Counted from the first letter of the stretch, positions 33,724 through 46,040 are shown. The stretch: 64,000 bases of DNA from Tindallia californiensis (GCF_900107405.1 NZ_FNPV01000006.1:1-64000), one strand, 5' to 3'. Numbers and translations are program-made. The notes: generated by a model not told the origin, from the letters alone.

Positions 33724-36549
33724 ATGAAATGGTTTCATAAGCGTATTTCCAGAAAAATGGCAGCCTTGACAATGGTTTTATTGCTTGGTTTTTTACTCCT
33801 GGCAGGTACTATTCTAAAACAGCAGGCCGCCGATGAGTTGCGTGAAAGCAATCATCAGCGTCTTATTACAGAAGCCAATCATCTGCAAAAAGATTTGGAT
33901 GCCTGGTTAAAGGAATATATCACATTGGTGGATGCCATGACGACCAATCAAGATTTTCTCACCATCTTGCAGGAAATTGATGACCCCTATACCAAGCACC
34001 TCCACCCTCTTTATCAACAGGTTGTTCAGCAGCTTCAGGCAATCCGGCGCCAGCGTCCTCATATTTCTTTGGTTACCGTAGCCCTTGCGGAAGCCAACGA
34101 TTTAATCACGGATCGCTATCATTACTATATCCATCCAACCTTTGATTTAGAAAACCGAAATTGGTATCAGGAAAGCATTGAATCCTCCGGAACCATCATC
34201 ACTTCTCCTTATTTAGATTTTGTTACCGGCGAAATGATCGTTTCGGTTTCCCGAACACTTCGAACGGATGGTCGAGAAATCGGTGCCGTCGCCTTAAATG
34301 TAGAAATGAAAAGCCTTTATGAGGTCATGGATGCTTTTCAGATAGGCGAGGAAGGATATGCCCTTATTTCCACCAACCAGCAGGAAGTCATTTATCATCC
34401 TGAGCTACCGGTTTTATCCATGCCCGGCCAGTACCATTTACCAGATTTTTATCCGCCGGGTTTCCTTTCCGGAGAAAGCGCTGATCAGGAAGCCCGCCAG
34501 TTTGATAAAAATGGTGACATCTGGTATTTTTCCACCACTTCTCTTCAGAATTTACCTTGGCAGATTACTGTTATCATGCCAAAGGACGAAGTCATGGCTC
34601 CCCTTGAACAGTTAAAAGTCCGGTATTATCAGTTGATGAGCGGAATGATGCTCTTCGCTGCACTGGTAGCTTTATGGATCAGTAGAAAGCTTTCAGCCCC
34701 TATTACTTCAATCACAAAAGAAATAAACCAGTACGAGCACGAAAAGCAAATGATGGTATTTCCTGCCACGTATTATCAACGGGAAGATGAACTGGGTGAC
34801 TTAGTGCGCGGCCTTCACGAGATGAGCCATACCATCAGCCAGTATACAGAAGAGTTACAGGCACAAAATGAGGAGCTGATCGATGAAACCAGACAGCGGA
34901 AGGAAATTCAGGATCGTTTAGAACTAATTCTAAAGCTTCTAGCCGGTACTCAGGAGGCTACTTTCATTTTAACCCGAGAAGGAAGGTTGCTTTACGGAAA
35001 CGAAGCTTTTTATGAAGCCCTTCAATCTTCTGCTGACACACTGGAAAATCAAGAAGTGCTTGCCACCTATTTTCATACGGATATTCATCATCTTTCGACA
35101 GTCACCAAAGGCGATTCTCATACTTATCAAACCCATGTCGTATTTGATATCCCAGAAACCTATGAACAAACTTTATTCCATATGGGCCTTCGCTCTTTAA
35201 CCTTAATGGATCAGGTTTATTATTTGGGTTATTTAGTTAATATTACGCAAGAACAGCAACAGGCACAAACTATTTTCCGGCTGCAAAATATCGATCCATT
35301 AACCGAGCTTTATACCGCTTCCTATATCCAAACCAAGGCTATTGAATACTTAGAAAAGAAACCACACCAGTCTTTTGCCTATTTATTGGTTAACATCCGT
35401 GAGTTCCGACACATCAACGAAGCCAGAGGTCATCATTACGCTAATCAGGTATTAATTCAGGTGGCTAATTACTTAAAAAAAGCTATTACCGACACCCACG
35501 TTGCTGCTCGGGTAGGCGGAGACGAATTTGCTTTATTTATTGATGAAGCGGATCAAAAGGACAAACTATTCCGTCGGGTAAAAGAAATCAGCGACGGACT
35601 TCAAGAGCGTTTTCTTATCAATGGCGAAACCGTTCAATTAAAAGTCGCCATCGGGGTGGCTGTCTATCCGGACGACGCCAGACATTACAGTGGGTTAGTA
35701 GCCGGAGCAACTTCCGCCCTCAATTATGCCAAGGAAGTAGGTTCCGAATGGGTTCAGTTCTTTAACGAAAACTTAAACAAGCGTTCTGTCCGCCGGTTTG
35801 AAATGAGAAATAAACTGGCTACCGCTTTGGAAAATCAGGAGTTTTATTTGGAATATCAGCCTTTGGTGGATATGCATACCAACCAGTGGGTAGGATTGGA
35901 AGCCTTGGTTCGATGGAAAAGCGATGTCGGCAAAACGCCGCCAGACGTTTTTATTCCTCTGGCCGAAGAAACAGAAATTATCCTGCCCCTGGGAGAATGG
36001 ATATTAGAAAAAGCCTGTGCCTTTTCCAATAGCCTTCGTCAAAAACAATTTCCTGGTACTATCAGCGTTAATTTATCGGCTCTGCAATTTTCCTATCCTT
36101 ATCTGATCCAAATGGTGGATAAGGCTCTGGAAAAAAGTGATGTTTCCATGACCGGTATCGAACTGGAAATCACCGAAAGTCTGTTGATGAATAATGAACA
36201 GGAAGGGGTTAAGCTTCTGGATGAGCTAAGAAGCAAAGGCATCAAAGTGTCCATCGATGATTTTGGTACAGGCTATTCTTCCCTTTCTTATTTAAAGAAG
36301 TTCAAAGTGGATAAAATAAAGATTGACCGATCTTTTGTGAAAGATATCCCTGATGACGACGATGGAACCATTGCCAAAATCATTATTGAGCTGGCCGAAT
36401 CCCTCCAAATGGAAGTTGTTGCTGAAGGGGTGGAAACAAAAGCTCAGGAAGCCTTTTTAACCCGGGAAGGATGTCGCATTGCACAAGGCTATTACTACTC
36501 AAAACCTTTGTCCGAAAAGGAAGTGCTTCAAGCCTTAGAAACACGCTAG
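33724..36549 (+). CDS. dCache-PAS-GGDEF-EAL cyclic-di-GMP signalling protein
   Basis: 941 residues from the ATG at 33724 (AAGGCGG seven bases upstream). TM1 at about 12-32, an extracellular dCache domain (NRNWYQESIESSG, SPYLDFVTGEM, GYALISTN), TM2 near 305-325, a short coiled coil, a PAS-like domain near 405-520, a GGDEF domain with intact GGDEF near 610, and an EAL domain with GLEALVRW near 720 and DDFGTGYSSLSYL near 850. Both catalytic motifs look intact, so it may both make and degrade c-di-GMP under control of an external ligand. The sensor resembles that of the chemoreceptor at 25276. Confidence 0.92.
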   Translation: MKWFHKRISRKMAALTMVLLLGFLLLAGTILKQQAADELRESNHQRLITEANHLQKDLDAWLKEYITLVDAMTTNQDFLTILQEIDDPYTKHLHPLYQQVVQQLQAIRRQRPHISLVTVALAEANDLITDRYHYYIHPTFDLENRNWYQESIESSGTIITSPYLDFVTGEMIVSVSRTLRTDGREIGAVALNVEMKSLYEVMDAFQIGEEGYALISTNQQEVIYHPELPVLSMPGQYHLPDFYPPGFLSGESADQEARQFDKNGDIWYFSTTSLQNLPWQITVIMPKDEVMAPLEQLKVRYYQLMSGMMLFAALVALWISRKLSAPITSITKEINQYEHEKQMMVFPATYYQREDELGDLVRGLHEMSHTISQYTEELQAQNEELIDETRQRKEIQDRLELILKLLAGTQEATFILTREGRLLYGNEAFYEALQSSADTLENQEVLATYFHTDIHHLSTVTKGDSHTYQTHVVFDIPETYEQTLFHMGLRSLTLMDQVYYLGYLVNITQEQQQAQTIFRLQNIDPLTELYTASYIQTKAIEYLEKKPHQSFAYLLVNIREFRHINEARGHHYANQVLIQVANYLKKAITDTHVAARVGGDEFALFIDEADQKDKLFRRVKEISDGLQERFLINGETVQLKVAIGVAVYPDDARHYSGLVAGATSALNYAKEVGSEWVQFFNENLNKRSVRRFEMRNKLATALENQEFYLEYQPLVDMHTNQWVGLEALVRWKSDVGKTPPDVFIPLAEETEIILPLGEWILEKACAFSNSLRQKQFPGTISVNLSALQFSYPYLIQMVDKALEKSDVSMTGIELEITESLLMNNEQEGVKLLDELRSKGIKVSIDDFGTGYSSLSYLKKFKVDKIKIDRSFVKDIPDDDDGTIAKIIIELAESLQMEVVAEGVETKAQEAFLTREGCRIAQGYYYSKPLSEKEVLQALETR

Positions 36550-36624
36550 CTTTTCCCAGTTTTATTTTTTGTTTCTTCCCTGCCATTAAGGGGTAATATA
36601 CTGATAACTGTGCATTATTTTTAA

Positions 36625-38883
<2,259 letters not shown>

Positions 38884-38977
38884 CCTTTTTTCAAATGAAT
38901 CTCATACTGTCTTACTGTTTTTTAGATCTATCATCACAAAAAGTGGTCCCCAAAAAGGATAAGAATCAATTTACTTA

Positions 38978-39019
38978 AAAATATAATGCTTGAGAATGGA
39001 TTCTCAAGCATTATATTTT
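38978..39019. terminator. Bidirectional terminator between katG and the DUF4198 gene
   Basis: A perfect 19-bp stem (38978-38996 with 39001-39019) with a 4-nt loop and A/T runs at both ends lies between convergent genes. Confidence 0.88.
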
Positions 39020-39041
39020 AATTTTCCATTGACAAATTTAA

Positions 39042-39917
39042 TTACTTATCAATATTACGCATGCTCTTTTTTTTCGTAAACACTAATGTAGCCGCAACCC
39101 CTAAAAACAATCCTATAACTCCAGGAAATATCATATTTGTGCTGGAATTACTTGTATTAATTATACTTTCATCAGTAGCAACTGCTTCAGAATTAGTATC
39201 TGTTACTAACTCCTCTTGCTCTATATCAAACACTAAAGTTGTCGTTCGGCTTACTTGAGTATACGCTGTTTCCTCCATTTCCCCTTCTTCTTCTGTTGCT
39301 ATGTTAGCCTTCACTAACCAACTGCCTGCTTCTCTAATGTCTACTTCAAAGATTCCTTCCGCATTACTTTCAGTCATAACTGTTGATTCTCCAGGTCCAT
39401 AAACACTAACTGATGCACCTTCGACTGTTTCACCTTCTAACAAAACCTTCCCCTTAAAGTTTCCCCTATCAATATTACTTAATGGGATAATTTCCAGCGG
39501 CATATCCGTAGGCTGTTCTAATGTTGTATTTCCTTCCCCAAATCTAAACACATTTTTTGCCATTTGTACACTTAAAGTTGTTATATCCTCTCGTGTAAAA
39601 GCGCTTGGCTTTCTTTCGGCCCAAAATACATATTCACCCTTTTCTGTAGGTACTATAAAGCTTCTTGGTTGTACTCCTCTTCTTTCTAACTCTAATTCTT
39701 CTACTGTATCATTCGGATATCTCACAAATAATCGATAGTTTTCATGATCTGCATTATCTAAAAAATCTCCTCTGTGTCCCCAAAGCACTTCAACCTTTAT
39801 TTCTTCTCCATCTCCAACTTCATTTGTTTCGATCCATAATTCGTGTGCAGAAGCTGTAATACTAAAAGCCATTACTAATACGAACATCATGATCAATATT
39901 TTTATTTGTTTTTTCAT
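39042..39917 (-). CDS. DUF4198-type cell-surface protein
   Basis: 291 residues from the ATG at 39917 (AAAGGAG nine bases upstream). A signal peptide ends near ITASAHELW; a mature N-terminus with an early His is characteristic of the DUF4198/NikK-like group linked to metal uptake. Beta-rich domains follow: about 25-150 is DUF4198-like, and about 155-235 is a carboxypeptidase-regulatory-type module (GKVLLEGETVEGASVSVYG). A Ser/Thr-rich linker, one C-terminal membrane segment (about 263-282) and a basic tail anchor it. It is last in a three-gene operon with a Fur-like operator. Iron or nickel handling is inferred. Confidence 0.75.
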   Translation of the reverse strand: MKKQIKILIMMFVLVMAFSITASAHELWIETNEVGDGEEIKVEVLWGHRGDFLDNADHENYRLFVRYPNDTVEELELERRGVQPRSFIVPTEKGEYVFWAERKPSAFTREDITTLSVQMAKNVFRFGEGNTTLEQPTDMPLEIIPLSNIDRGNFKGKVLLEGETVEGASVSVYGPGESTVMTESNAEGIFEVDIREAGSWLVKANIATEEEGEMEETAYTQVSRTTTLVFDIEQEELVTDTNSEAVATDESIINTSNSSTNMIFPGVIGLFLGVAATLVFTKKKSMRNIDK

Positions 39918-39945
39918 TTCCAACATCTCCTTTGAATGCTATGTT

Positions 39946-40383
39946 TTATACTTTACTTTTGTAAGAAGGAGTTTTCCTTCCTTGATTACTGCGATAATGA
40001 ATGATCGCCGCAATTAATAGAAAAAAGGATATTCCTAATAATGTACTCATCCAAATAGGCACACCATGCAGCGACTCCGTCTGCCCGTCTCGCCATCTAG
40101 CACGATGACCTAGCCCATCGTCTGCTACTAACCGATAAAACTTTATCGCTGTGTCATACTGAAAATAACCATTCTCATCGGTCTTTCCTTCTAAAAGCAA
40201 TTGATTATCTTCATCGAATAGCTGAACGTCTGCAAAACCAGCTGAAGTATTGTCATCGTATTTTACTTTTAATAAGCCTTCATTTTCAATCTCTATCAAC
40301 ATACGATGAGCAAACGCAGTTGATGTCAGTAATAAAATAAATATTAAACTTAAGATTGGTATCAATTGTTTTTTAGCCTTCAT
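39946..40383 (-). CDS. Small membrane-anchored metal-accessory-type protein
   Basis: 145 residues from the ATG at 40383 (AAAAGGAG seven bases upstream). A signal peptide ends near TSTAFAHRM; the extracellular beta domain (HRMLIEIENEGLLKVKYDD, GYFQYDTAIKFYRLVADD, GLGHRARW) is followed by a membrane segment at about 112-130 and a basic tail. It is clearly paralogous to the small protein at the end of the cobalt ECF operon (27381-27794), sharing the H-x-M-L-(I/V)-E start and the GHRA motif. No transporter genes are near, so its partner is unknown. Confidence 0.7.
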   Translation of the reverse strand: MKAKKQLIPILSLIFILLLTSTAFAHRMLIEIENEGLLKVKYDDNTSAGFADVQLFDEDNQLLLEGKTDENGYFQYDTAIKFYRLVADDGLGHRARWRDGQTESLHGVPIWMSTLLGISFFLLIAAIIHYRSNQGRKTPSYKSKV

Positions 40384-40570
40384 AAACATACTCCTTTTTT
40401 AGCCTGAGTACACTCATCACCAGTGTTCCTATCAGAATCCCTTTAATTACTGTGGATTTCTTGCCTCACTTTTCCTAACCTTCCAATCAATCTGTAATTT
40501 CCTGTTTCTCCATCCGTATATCTATGGGTACTTACCTGTACCAAAACCTTAGAATTATTTATAATGACTC

Positions 40571-40843
40571 CTACTTCTTTTTGTACTCCATGTATTGAAC
40601 TACCAATTGACCTGCTAAAACAACTAAAATCCCAAAACTAGCAATCATCATTAACTGAAGCCATTCTTCCACATGCTCTAGCTCATGGGCTATCTCCTCC
40701 AGCTCATGAATGATTTCTTCCCCTTGGTCAAAGGTTAATTGAGCATATGCTGAAGGGGCTACTACCATCATAAGAATCATACCCACCAATAGTAGGCACA
40801 CTATTCTTTTACCACTTACTTGTTTCTTTACTAGTGCTTTCAT
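40571..40843 (-). CDS. Short secreted or membrane protein with acidic His/Glu helix
   Basis: 90 residues from the ATG at 40843, with AGAGG nine bases upstream. A signal-like hydrophobic stretch (about 13-33, ending APSAYAQ) is followed by an amphipathic helix EEIIHELEEIAHELEHVEEW with His every four to six residues among Glu, and a C-terminal membrane segment (about 63-83). The His/Glu helix could bind a divalent metal. First gene of the operon with the Fur-like box. I do not recognise the family. Confidence 0.65.
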   Translation of the reverse strand: MKALVKKQVSGKRIVCLLLVGMILMMVVAPSAYAQLTFDQGEEIIHELEEIAHELEHVEEWLQLMMIASFGILVVLAGQLVVQYMEYKKK

Positions 40844-40869
40844 TCTATCCATCCTCTCAAATGTGTTAT

Positions 40870-40922
40870 TGATTTTCATTATCAATAGCACGAATTATAT
40901 CTCTTCGGGTGTCCCTTGTCTA
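40870..40922 (-). promoter_or_regulatory. Promoter with Fur-box-like operator
   Basis: On the minus strand TAGACA (40917-40922), a 17-bp spacer and a consensus TATAAT (40894-40899). Ten bp downstream, over the expected transcript start, lies TGATAATGAAAATCA (40870-40884), which matches the Fur 7-1-7 box TGATAATnATTATCA at all but two positions. Confidence 0.72.
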
Positions 40923-40941
40923 TCCAATCTTGGACAACTCC

Positions 40942-41012
40942 AAAAAAAAGAAACCTTTCCAATCCGCCTGTCCAAAATTTTCATAATGGATTCACTGGAT
41001 CTTTAAGGTTTC
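40942..41012 (-). terminator. Possible terminator of the FHA gene
   Basis: GAAACCTT and AAGGTTTC (40950-40957 and 41005-41012) pair across a long loop, followed by eight T on the minus strand. Confidence 0.5.
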
Positions 41013-41039
41013 CTTTTCTCTTTCATAATGAGATCTGGT

Positions 41040-42308
41040 TTATGGTAGGTATTGCTGACTAAGGCGATAGAGATTTCCAAAGAGAATACCGGAAAAAACC
41101 ATAAGAAAGAAAGAACTTACGACCAACAATACGGCTCCAAAATAGGGAATCCAAGAGAGCATACCCATGATTATTAACATCCCTATCACCACTGCTACTC
41201 CTCTCAGGTAGTGGGTAGAAACCGCTCTAATTCCGTTTATTATTTCCGTAAAACGAAAGGCATCTCCAAGCTTTCCACTATCTACATAACGACCCCATCC
41301 CATCGGCAGCATCAGCCCCATGCCAAGGCATGCTAAACTCCCTGGAATAATAGCAATAATAAACCTTGTTGTCGTAAAGTCTACTCTACTAGCGGCTATA
41401 TAGGTCATGGCGAGTAATAAAAGGGTCGGTGGCAAAAAATAGAGAAACTTGATAAGAGAAAAAAAGAATCCAGTCACAAAAAGATTTTTCCAGTCGTTCC
41501 ATTCTGGCATCTCAAGAGAACCCTTCATACCATTTTGATAGAGTTTGTATCGATAACCACTAACGAAAAAAGAAATAATGGGAATCATGGACAGCAGACA
41601 TCCGATTCCCCACTTTAGCACGTCTGTTGCTTTAAAAGGTATTGCCATAATCTCTGAAAACATCAACATCTCTGAGGAAGAACGAACCCTAGGATTCAAT
41701 ACCGCTACTGTCTCTCCTTTTTCTGTCATCAATTTTTCGCCATCAAAATAGTAGTGGTACTTCTCAATGCTGATCCATGATGCCATGGGAAGTAGTACAG
41801 TGCCACTTATTTTCTTTCCATTAAGGCTGGTACCATAAGTGCTGTTGCTATCCGTCAAGTAATAGCCTTCTGGTCGGCATTCAATACGGGCATGACTTCG
41901 AGATACTTTTGGATCATCAATCACCAACTGATTGGATGGATCACGTCCAATCAGAAAAACATCTAGTGGAGGATTCTGTCCTCCTTCTGTTCTTTCTGTT
42001 TCTACGGATGATTCCCAAACTAATCCAATGCTGCAGCCCCCCAGAACCAGAGAATCTTCCGCTGTAATAACCCTTGGTTCATGAATTTGCTGCCTATTCA
42101 CATGGGTTCCATGAGTACTTCCTAAATCTTCAATTACAATACTCCCAGCAATATCCATTGTCACTCTGGCATGTACTCGTGAAATATTCTCATCCGAAAG
42201 AATCAGGTTGCATCGACTTTGATCTCTGCCGATGACCACGGGTCCATTGTTTAATGTAATTTTTTTTCCTTGATCAAAGCCTTCCCTTACCTCTATATAC
42301 CAGCTCAT
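41040..42308 (-). CDS. Double-FHA polytopic membrane protein
   Basis: 422 residues. Two FHA phosphopeptide-binding domains fill the N-terminal half: first about 1-95 (VIGRDQSRCNLILSD, ISRVHARV, STHGTHVN), second about 122-195 (LIGRDPSNQLVIDD, VSRSHARI, NSTYGTSLNG). The Gly-Arg, Ser-x-x-His and Asn positions needed for phosphothreonine binding are present in both. The C-terminal half (about 230-420) has about five membrane segments and resembles DUF4013. It would sit in the membrane with FHA domains in the cytosol. It follows the PKD-protein gene by 40 bp. Paralog of the 48059-49393 product. Confidence 0.8.
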   Translation of the reverse strand: MSWYIEVREGFDQGKKITLNNGPVVIGRDQSRCNLILSDENISRVHARVTMDIAGSIVIEDLGSTHGTHVNRQQIHEPRVITAEDSLVLGGCSIGLVWESSVETERTEGGQNPPLDVFLIGRDPSNQLVIDDPKVSRSHARIECRPEGYYLTDSNSTYGTSLNGKKISGTVLLPMASWISIEKYHYYFDGEKLMTEKGETVAVLNPRVRSSSEMLMFSEIMAIPFKATDVLKWGIGCLLSMIPIISFFVSGYRYKLYQNGMKGSLEMPEWNDWKNLFVTGFFFSLIKFLYFLPPTLLLLAMTYIAASRVDFTTTRFIIAIIPGSLACLGMGLMLPMGWGRYVDSGKLGDAFRFTEIINGIRAVSTHYLRGVAVVIGMLIIMGMLSWIPYFGAVLLVVSSFFLMVFSGILFGNLYRLSQQYLP

Positions 42309-42348
42309 GGATGATCCTCCTTTCCCTCTTCCCTGTCTGGGTTTACAT

Positions 42349-44148
42349 CTACTCCAGGGTCATGGCTTCATCAGCCTCTGGGACCCTTTCTACTTCTTCC
42401 ATCATGATGCAATTAGCCCGAATGGCATATTCCCAGGCGGTTCCTGATTCAGGTCCTATTACCGTTACGGTAAAATGATTTTCTTGGTTTTTAGCAAACA
42501 TTCCCATAACACTGCCAGAGCCAGGTCCTGAGACTCCTCCAGGATACAAATCCGGCTTAGAGGCTGCTCTGTTTGGATTCCCACGCCAACCAGAGTTATA
42601 TACTTCTGCTCCTTCGTATTCCACAATAAACCGATCTGGAATTCCATAAGCATTAAATCTCATATCAAAACTGGCTCCTACTGGCAACATACTAATATCG
42701 TAATTGGTTCTTGTTGTACCTGCTCCACCACTGCCAGACTCATACCACTCATTGCACCTTTCGATGGCATCCTCTCGGTCTTCAAATTCATCGTCTTCCT
42801 CATCCAGAAGGATATTAATGGGTACCAAATCGCTGCCATAAACTTCTTCTGGGTTCGTTCTACTCTTAAGCCTGACCTGTAAGTATAAGATCGTACTTTG
42901 ATCAAAATGATCATAATCATAGGTTACGGTCCCACTAGAATTCGCCCCAACTCCTGGACTATGGCTCCAGCTTCTCCCATCACCAAAATCCCAATCATAG
43001 GTGTAATCACCGCTAATATTGGCCTGAGCTGCAAAAGAGTGTTCTACCACATCTCCTTCTTCCAAATTATGTCTAATTTCCCTTTCGCCCAGTATGATGG
43101 GATAAACTCTATTGATCCGAATGACGGCCTCTTCTGAATCCAGCACCTCTCCATCTGCAGACCCTTTCACTTGAAGGGTCAAAAGGACTTCGGCTCTATT
43201 GGAAAGGACGGATACATGATTGCTAAAATCGATGTCTACGGAAGAGCCGCTATATTCCCGATCTCCTATCCTCCAAATATATATATAATCCTCTCTAGCT
43301 GGTGTAGCAGAAGCCGTATAGGTGTATGTCCCTTCTAACTTATTTATTTCTCGCTCGCCATGAATGCTGACCGTCGGATTTGCATACTGTTGCAGAAATT
43401 GTTGGATCATTTGACCAACGTAATCCATTTGATCCATTATAACGGTATAGGGCATCGCAAACCAATCCTCCCCAACCGTAATTTGAAGGACATGATCCAA
43501 GAACGTTCCTGCTGCCCCTAAAAGACCAAAGCCCACCTCTTTCACCGCATTCAAAAGCCGAACTGGCAGCGGAACATCGTCTCTCCATAACACTTCCTTA
43601 AATGCATTGAATATGTTTTTGTAAGGAATCAAGTAATCTGCTACTTTATCGTCAATCCAATTGGCTCCTTCTCTTGCCTCTTTGTCTACTCTGAAGGGGC
43701 GATCCCAAGGAGATGGTCCTTGAACCCATTCTGGCCCGCCGCCCTGCTCTATTTCTTGAATTTCAGCCTGGCCTATGCCTTCGTATCGGATCACCATAAC
43801 ATCAATCCGTGTAACAACACTCCTGTTTTCTGCTGAAGACACAGTAATTTGTGTTTGTCCTGGTGTCATTCCCCATACATATCCAACACCACCAAGGGTA
43901 TCCACCCTAGCAACCCTTTCATCTGCTGAAGCGTAGATGAACTGTTGTGAGCATCTATCCACCGGCAAAGCTGTAGCTCTTAATTCCGTGTGCAAACCTT
44001 GCATCACAATGATCGAGCCAGCATCCAAGCTAATTCTGCAATTCATTCCAGGTTGGTCTGCATTTGCCCACGTAAAGCCTGGAAAGATTGCATGACTCAT
44101 TATGCTCATCAGTAATACCAAGACCAACGCTTTCTTGAAACCCTTCAT
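42349..44148 (-). CDS. Large secreted protein with BIG2-like and PKD-like domains
   Basis: 599 residues from the ATG at 44148 (AAAGGG RBS); the longer frame lacks an RBS. A signal peptide (about 1-29) is followed by a bacterial-Ig-like domain (about 30-120: IIVMQGLHTELRATALP, GMTPGQTQITVSS), a middle region with a helical segment, and two PKD-like modules near 285-360 and 370-460 (YDWDFGDGRSWSHSPG). The C-terminal 110 residues (CNEWYESGSGGAGTTRT, FIVEYEGAEVYNSGWRG) are nearly identical to those of the 46082-48034 product. Probably extracellular carbohydrate or surface binding. Cotranscribed with the FHA gene. Confidence 0.78.
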   Translation of the reverse strand: MKGFKKALVLVLLMSIMSHAIFPGFTWANADQPGMNCRISLDAGSIIVMQGLHTELRATALPVDRCSQQFIYASADERVARVDTLGGVGYVWGMTPGQTQITVSSAENRSVVTRIDVMVIRYEGIGQAEIQEIEQGGGPEWVQGPSPWDRPFRVDKEAREGANWIDDKVADYLIPYKNIFNAFKEVLWRDDVPLPVRLLNAVKEVGFGLLGAAGTFLDHVLQITVGEDWFAMPYTVIMDQMDYVGQMIQQFLQQYANPTVSIHGEREINKLEGTYTYTASATPAREDYIYIWRIGDREYSGSSVDIDFSNHVSVLSNRAEVLLTLQVKGSADGEVLDSEEAVIRINRVYPIILGEREIRHNLEEGDVVEHSFAAQANISGDYTYDWDFGDGRSWSHSPGVGANSSGTVTYDYDHFDQSTILYLQVRLKSRTNPEEVYGSDLVPINILLDEEDDEFEDREDAIERCNEWYESGSGGAGTTRTNYDISMLPVGASFDMRFNAYGIPDRFIVEYEGAEVYNSGWRGNPNRAASKPDLYPGGVSGPGSGSVMGMFAKNQENHFTVTVIGPESGTAWEYAIRANCIMMEEVERVPEADEAMTLE

Positions 44149-44612
44149 AACAGCACACCCTTTCCAGGCCCATCTCTTTTGTTTTGAGCACCGTATCTCT
44201 TTTATTTTACTGTTATTTTCGTTAAATTGCAATCTTTCAGAAAATTATATCTTGTTTTTTCTAAAATACATTCAAAAATGCTTGTTAAAGCCATAGACAT
44301 TTTCCAAAGAAAGATGGTAGAATAGGATTTGTGTGTTAAAGCATCACTTCAATTATAGACATTTTTTGAAATGTGACAGTAATAATTCCTGTTCCTTTCT
44401 TTTCTTGTTCTATTGGCATGGCTTTGCTTTATTCTATCCACCATGCTCCCCTAAGGATCCTGCTGTATGTAGAATTTTCTTTATATTCTATTATTGTAAC
44501 CCATTGAATCCAATGGCTTACATAGTATGCATCAATTTATTATATCCAAGGCTAAAGGAGGGACATCAGAGGCATTTTTGGTTTAAAATCTAACTAATAT
44601 AGGAGGCTTTTC
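44149..44612. other. Intergenic region between divergent genes
   Basis: AT-rich (runs of A and T) and must hold the divergent promoters of the PKD-protein gene and the transporter gene. A TATAAT lies near 44240 on the minus strand but has no good -35 at normal spacing. No RNA element or repeat is seen. Confidence 0.4.
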
Positions 44613-46025
44613 ATGACGACATCTGTAAATGAACCAAAAAAGAAAGAGAGTCTACATCCATTTTTACCACTTATTATCATGGTTATTCTAGTGGCCATTG
44701 CAACTCATTTTATTCCAGCAGGAGAATTTGAGCGAACAGAAGTCAATGGCCGAACCATCGTGGAACAAGGCAGTTTTCAGTATGTAGAAAGCAACCCTAC
44801 TAGCATCAGCGATTTTTTCCAGTCTTTTTATTATGGTTTTGAAAGAGGCGCTGGCGCTATGGCGCTCATCGTCTTTATCGGAGGAACCTTTGGTGTGTTA
44901 AGAAAATCCGGACTACTCGATTTAGGAGTCCAGGGATTGACTGAAAAACTGAAAGATAAGGGAATTGGTGTGCTGGCTTTGGCGGTCATGACGGTTATTG
45001 CTATTAACAGTGGTTTTACTGGCATGAGGGAACTGGATATGATTTTTATTATGCTGCTGATTCCTATTATGTTAAAACTTGGCTATGACTCAATGACAGC
45101 CCTTGGTATTGTCCTAGTTGGATCCGCTGCCGGTTTTGCTCCTGCGGTGGCTAATCCGTTTTTTACCGGTATTGCTCATCAAATTGCTGAGCTGCCTATT
45201 TATTCTGCTATTGCTTATCGAGGCATGATTACCATTGTTTTTCTGTTTACCGGATTATGGTATGTTAGTCGATATGCAAAAAAAGTAAAAAAAGATCCTT
45301 CCTTAAGTTTAGTGGCTGACGAAGAAATAAATTTTGACGCATCTGAACACGAAAATTCTATGGAAGTTCAAACCATGACCCCACGGCTAAAAGCAGCCGG
45401 TATTGCCTTCCTTCTTTTATTCGCACTCATGATTATGGGAACTTTAAAGTTTGGATTTGGCTTCCCGCAAATATCCGGAGTATTTGTAGCAAAAACCGTT
45501 ATTGTTGGATACATTGCTGGCTTTAATACAAATAAAATTTGTCAGGCTTTTCTTGAAGGGGCTCAGCATGTACTAGGAATGGTACTGATCATTCTTTTTG
45601 CAAGATCCATTTTGGTAGTATTAGAAGATGCCATGGTTATCGATACCATTATCCACAACCTTTCTTACTTAATTATGGGAACTTCTAAAAATGTATCGGC
45701 TATCATGATTTATGTGGTACAGACCATCATTAACGTCGTCGTACCTTCCGGCAGTGGCCAGGCGATGATTACCATGCCAATTATTATTCCGCTTGCTGAT
45801 ATGGGTGGCATTACCCGTCAGGTAGCTTGCCTGGCTTCCCAATTAGGAGATGGGATTACCAACTACCTATACCCAACCAATGGAATTCTAATGGGAGTGT
45901 TGGCTGCTTCTGGTATCTCTTGGGGAAAATGGGCCAGATTCTTTTTACCTCTGTTTGCTTTTTGGACCGTTTTGGCCGGTGTCTTCATTGTTATTGCACA
46001 AATGATTGAATTAGGACCATTCTAA
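44613..46025 (+). CDS. YfcC family membrane transporter
   Basis: 470 residues, AGGAGG six bases before the ATG. About 11-12 membrane segments with a cytosolic loop near 225-250. Family features: HPFLPLIIMVILVAIATHFIPAGEFER at the N-terminus (typical HP..P PxG(E/Y) opening), GFAPAVANPFFTGIAHQIAELP, and VPSGSGQAMITMPIIIPLAD near residue 370, a Gly/Ser/Gln motif of the YfcC/ArcD/DcuC superfamily. These import or exchange C4-dicarboxylates, amino acids or peptides. Substrate not assigned. It has its own terminator. Confidence 0.87.
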   Translation: MTTSVNEPKKKESLHPFLPLIIMVILVAIATHFIPAGEFERTEVNGRTIVEQGSFQYVESNPTSISDFFQSFYYGFERGAGAMALIVFIGGTFGVLRKSGLLDLGVQGLTEKLKDKGIGVLALAVMTVIAINSGFTGMRELDMIFIMLLIPIMLKLGYDSMTALGIVLVGSAAGFAPAVANPFFTGIAHQIAELPIYSAIAYRGMITIVFLFTGLWYVSRYAKKVKKDPSLSLVADEEINFDASEHENSMEVQTMTPRLKAAGIAFLLLFALMIMGTLKFGFGFPQISGVFVAKTVIVGYIAGFNTNKICQAFLEGAQHVLGMVLIILFARSILVVLEDAMVIDTIIHNLSYLIMGTSKNVSAIMIYVVQTIINVVVPSGSGQAMITMPIIIPLADMGGITRQVACLASQLGDGITNYLYPTNGILMGVLAASGISWGKWARFFLPLFAFWTVLAGVFIVIAQMIELGPF

Positions 46026-46040
46026 ACTATTTACTTCAAG

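Noticed and set aside
44333-44593. Plus-strand open frame of 86 residues before the YfcC gene
   Set aside because: Low-complexity, Phe/Cys-rich translation of AT-rich intergenic DNA without an RBS.
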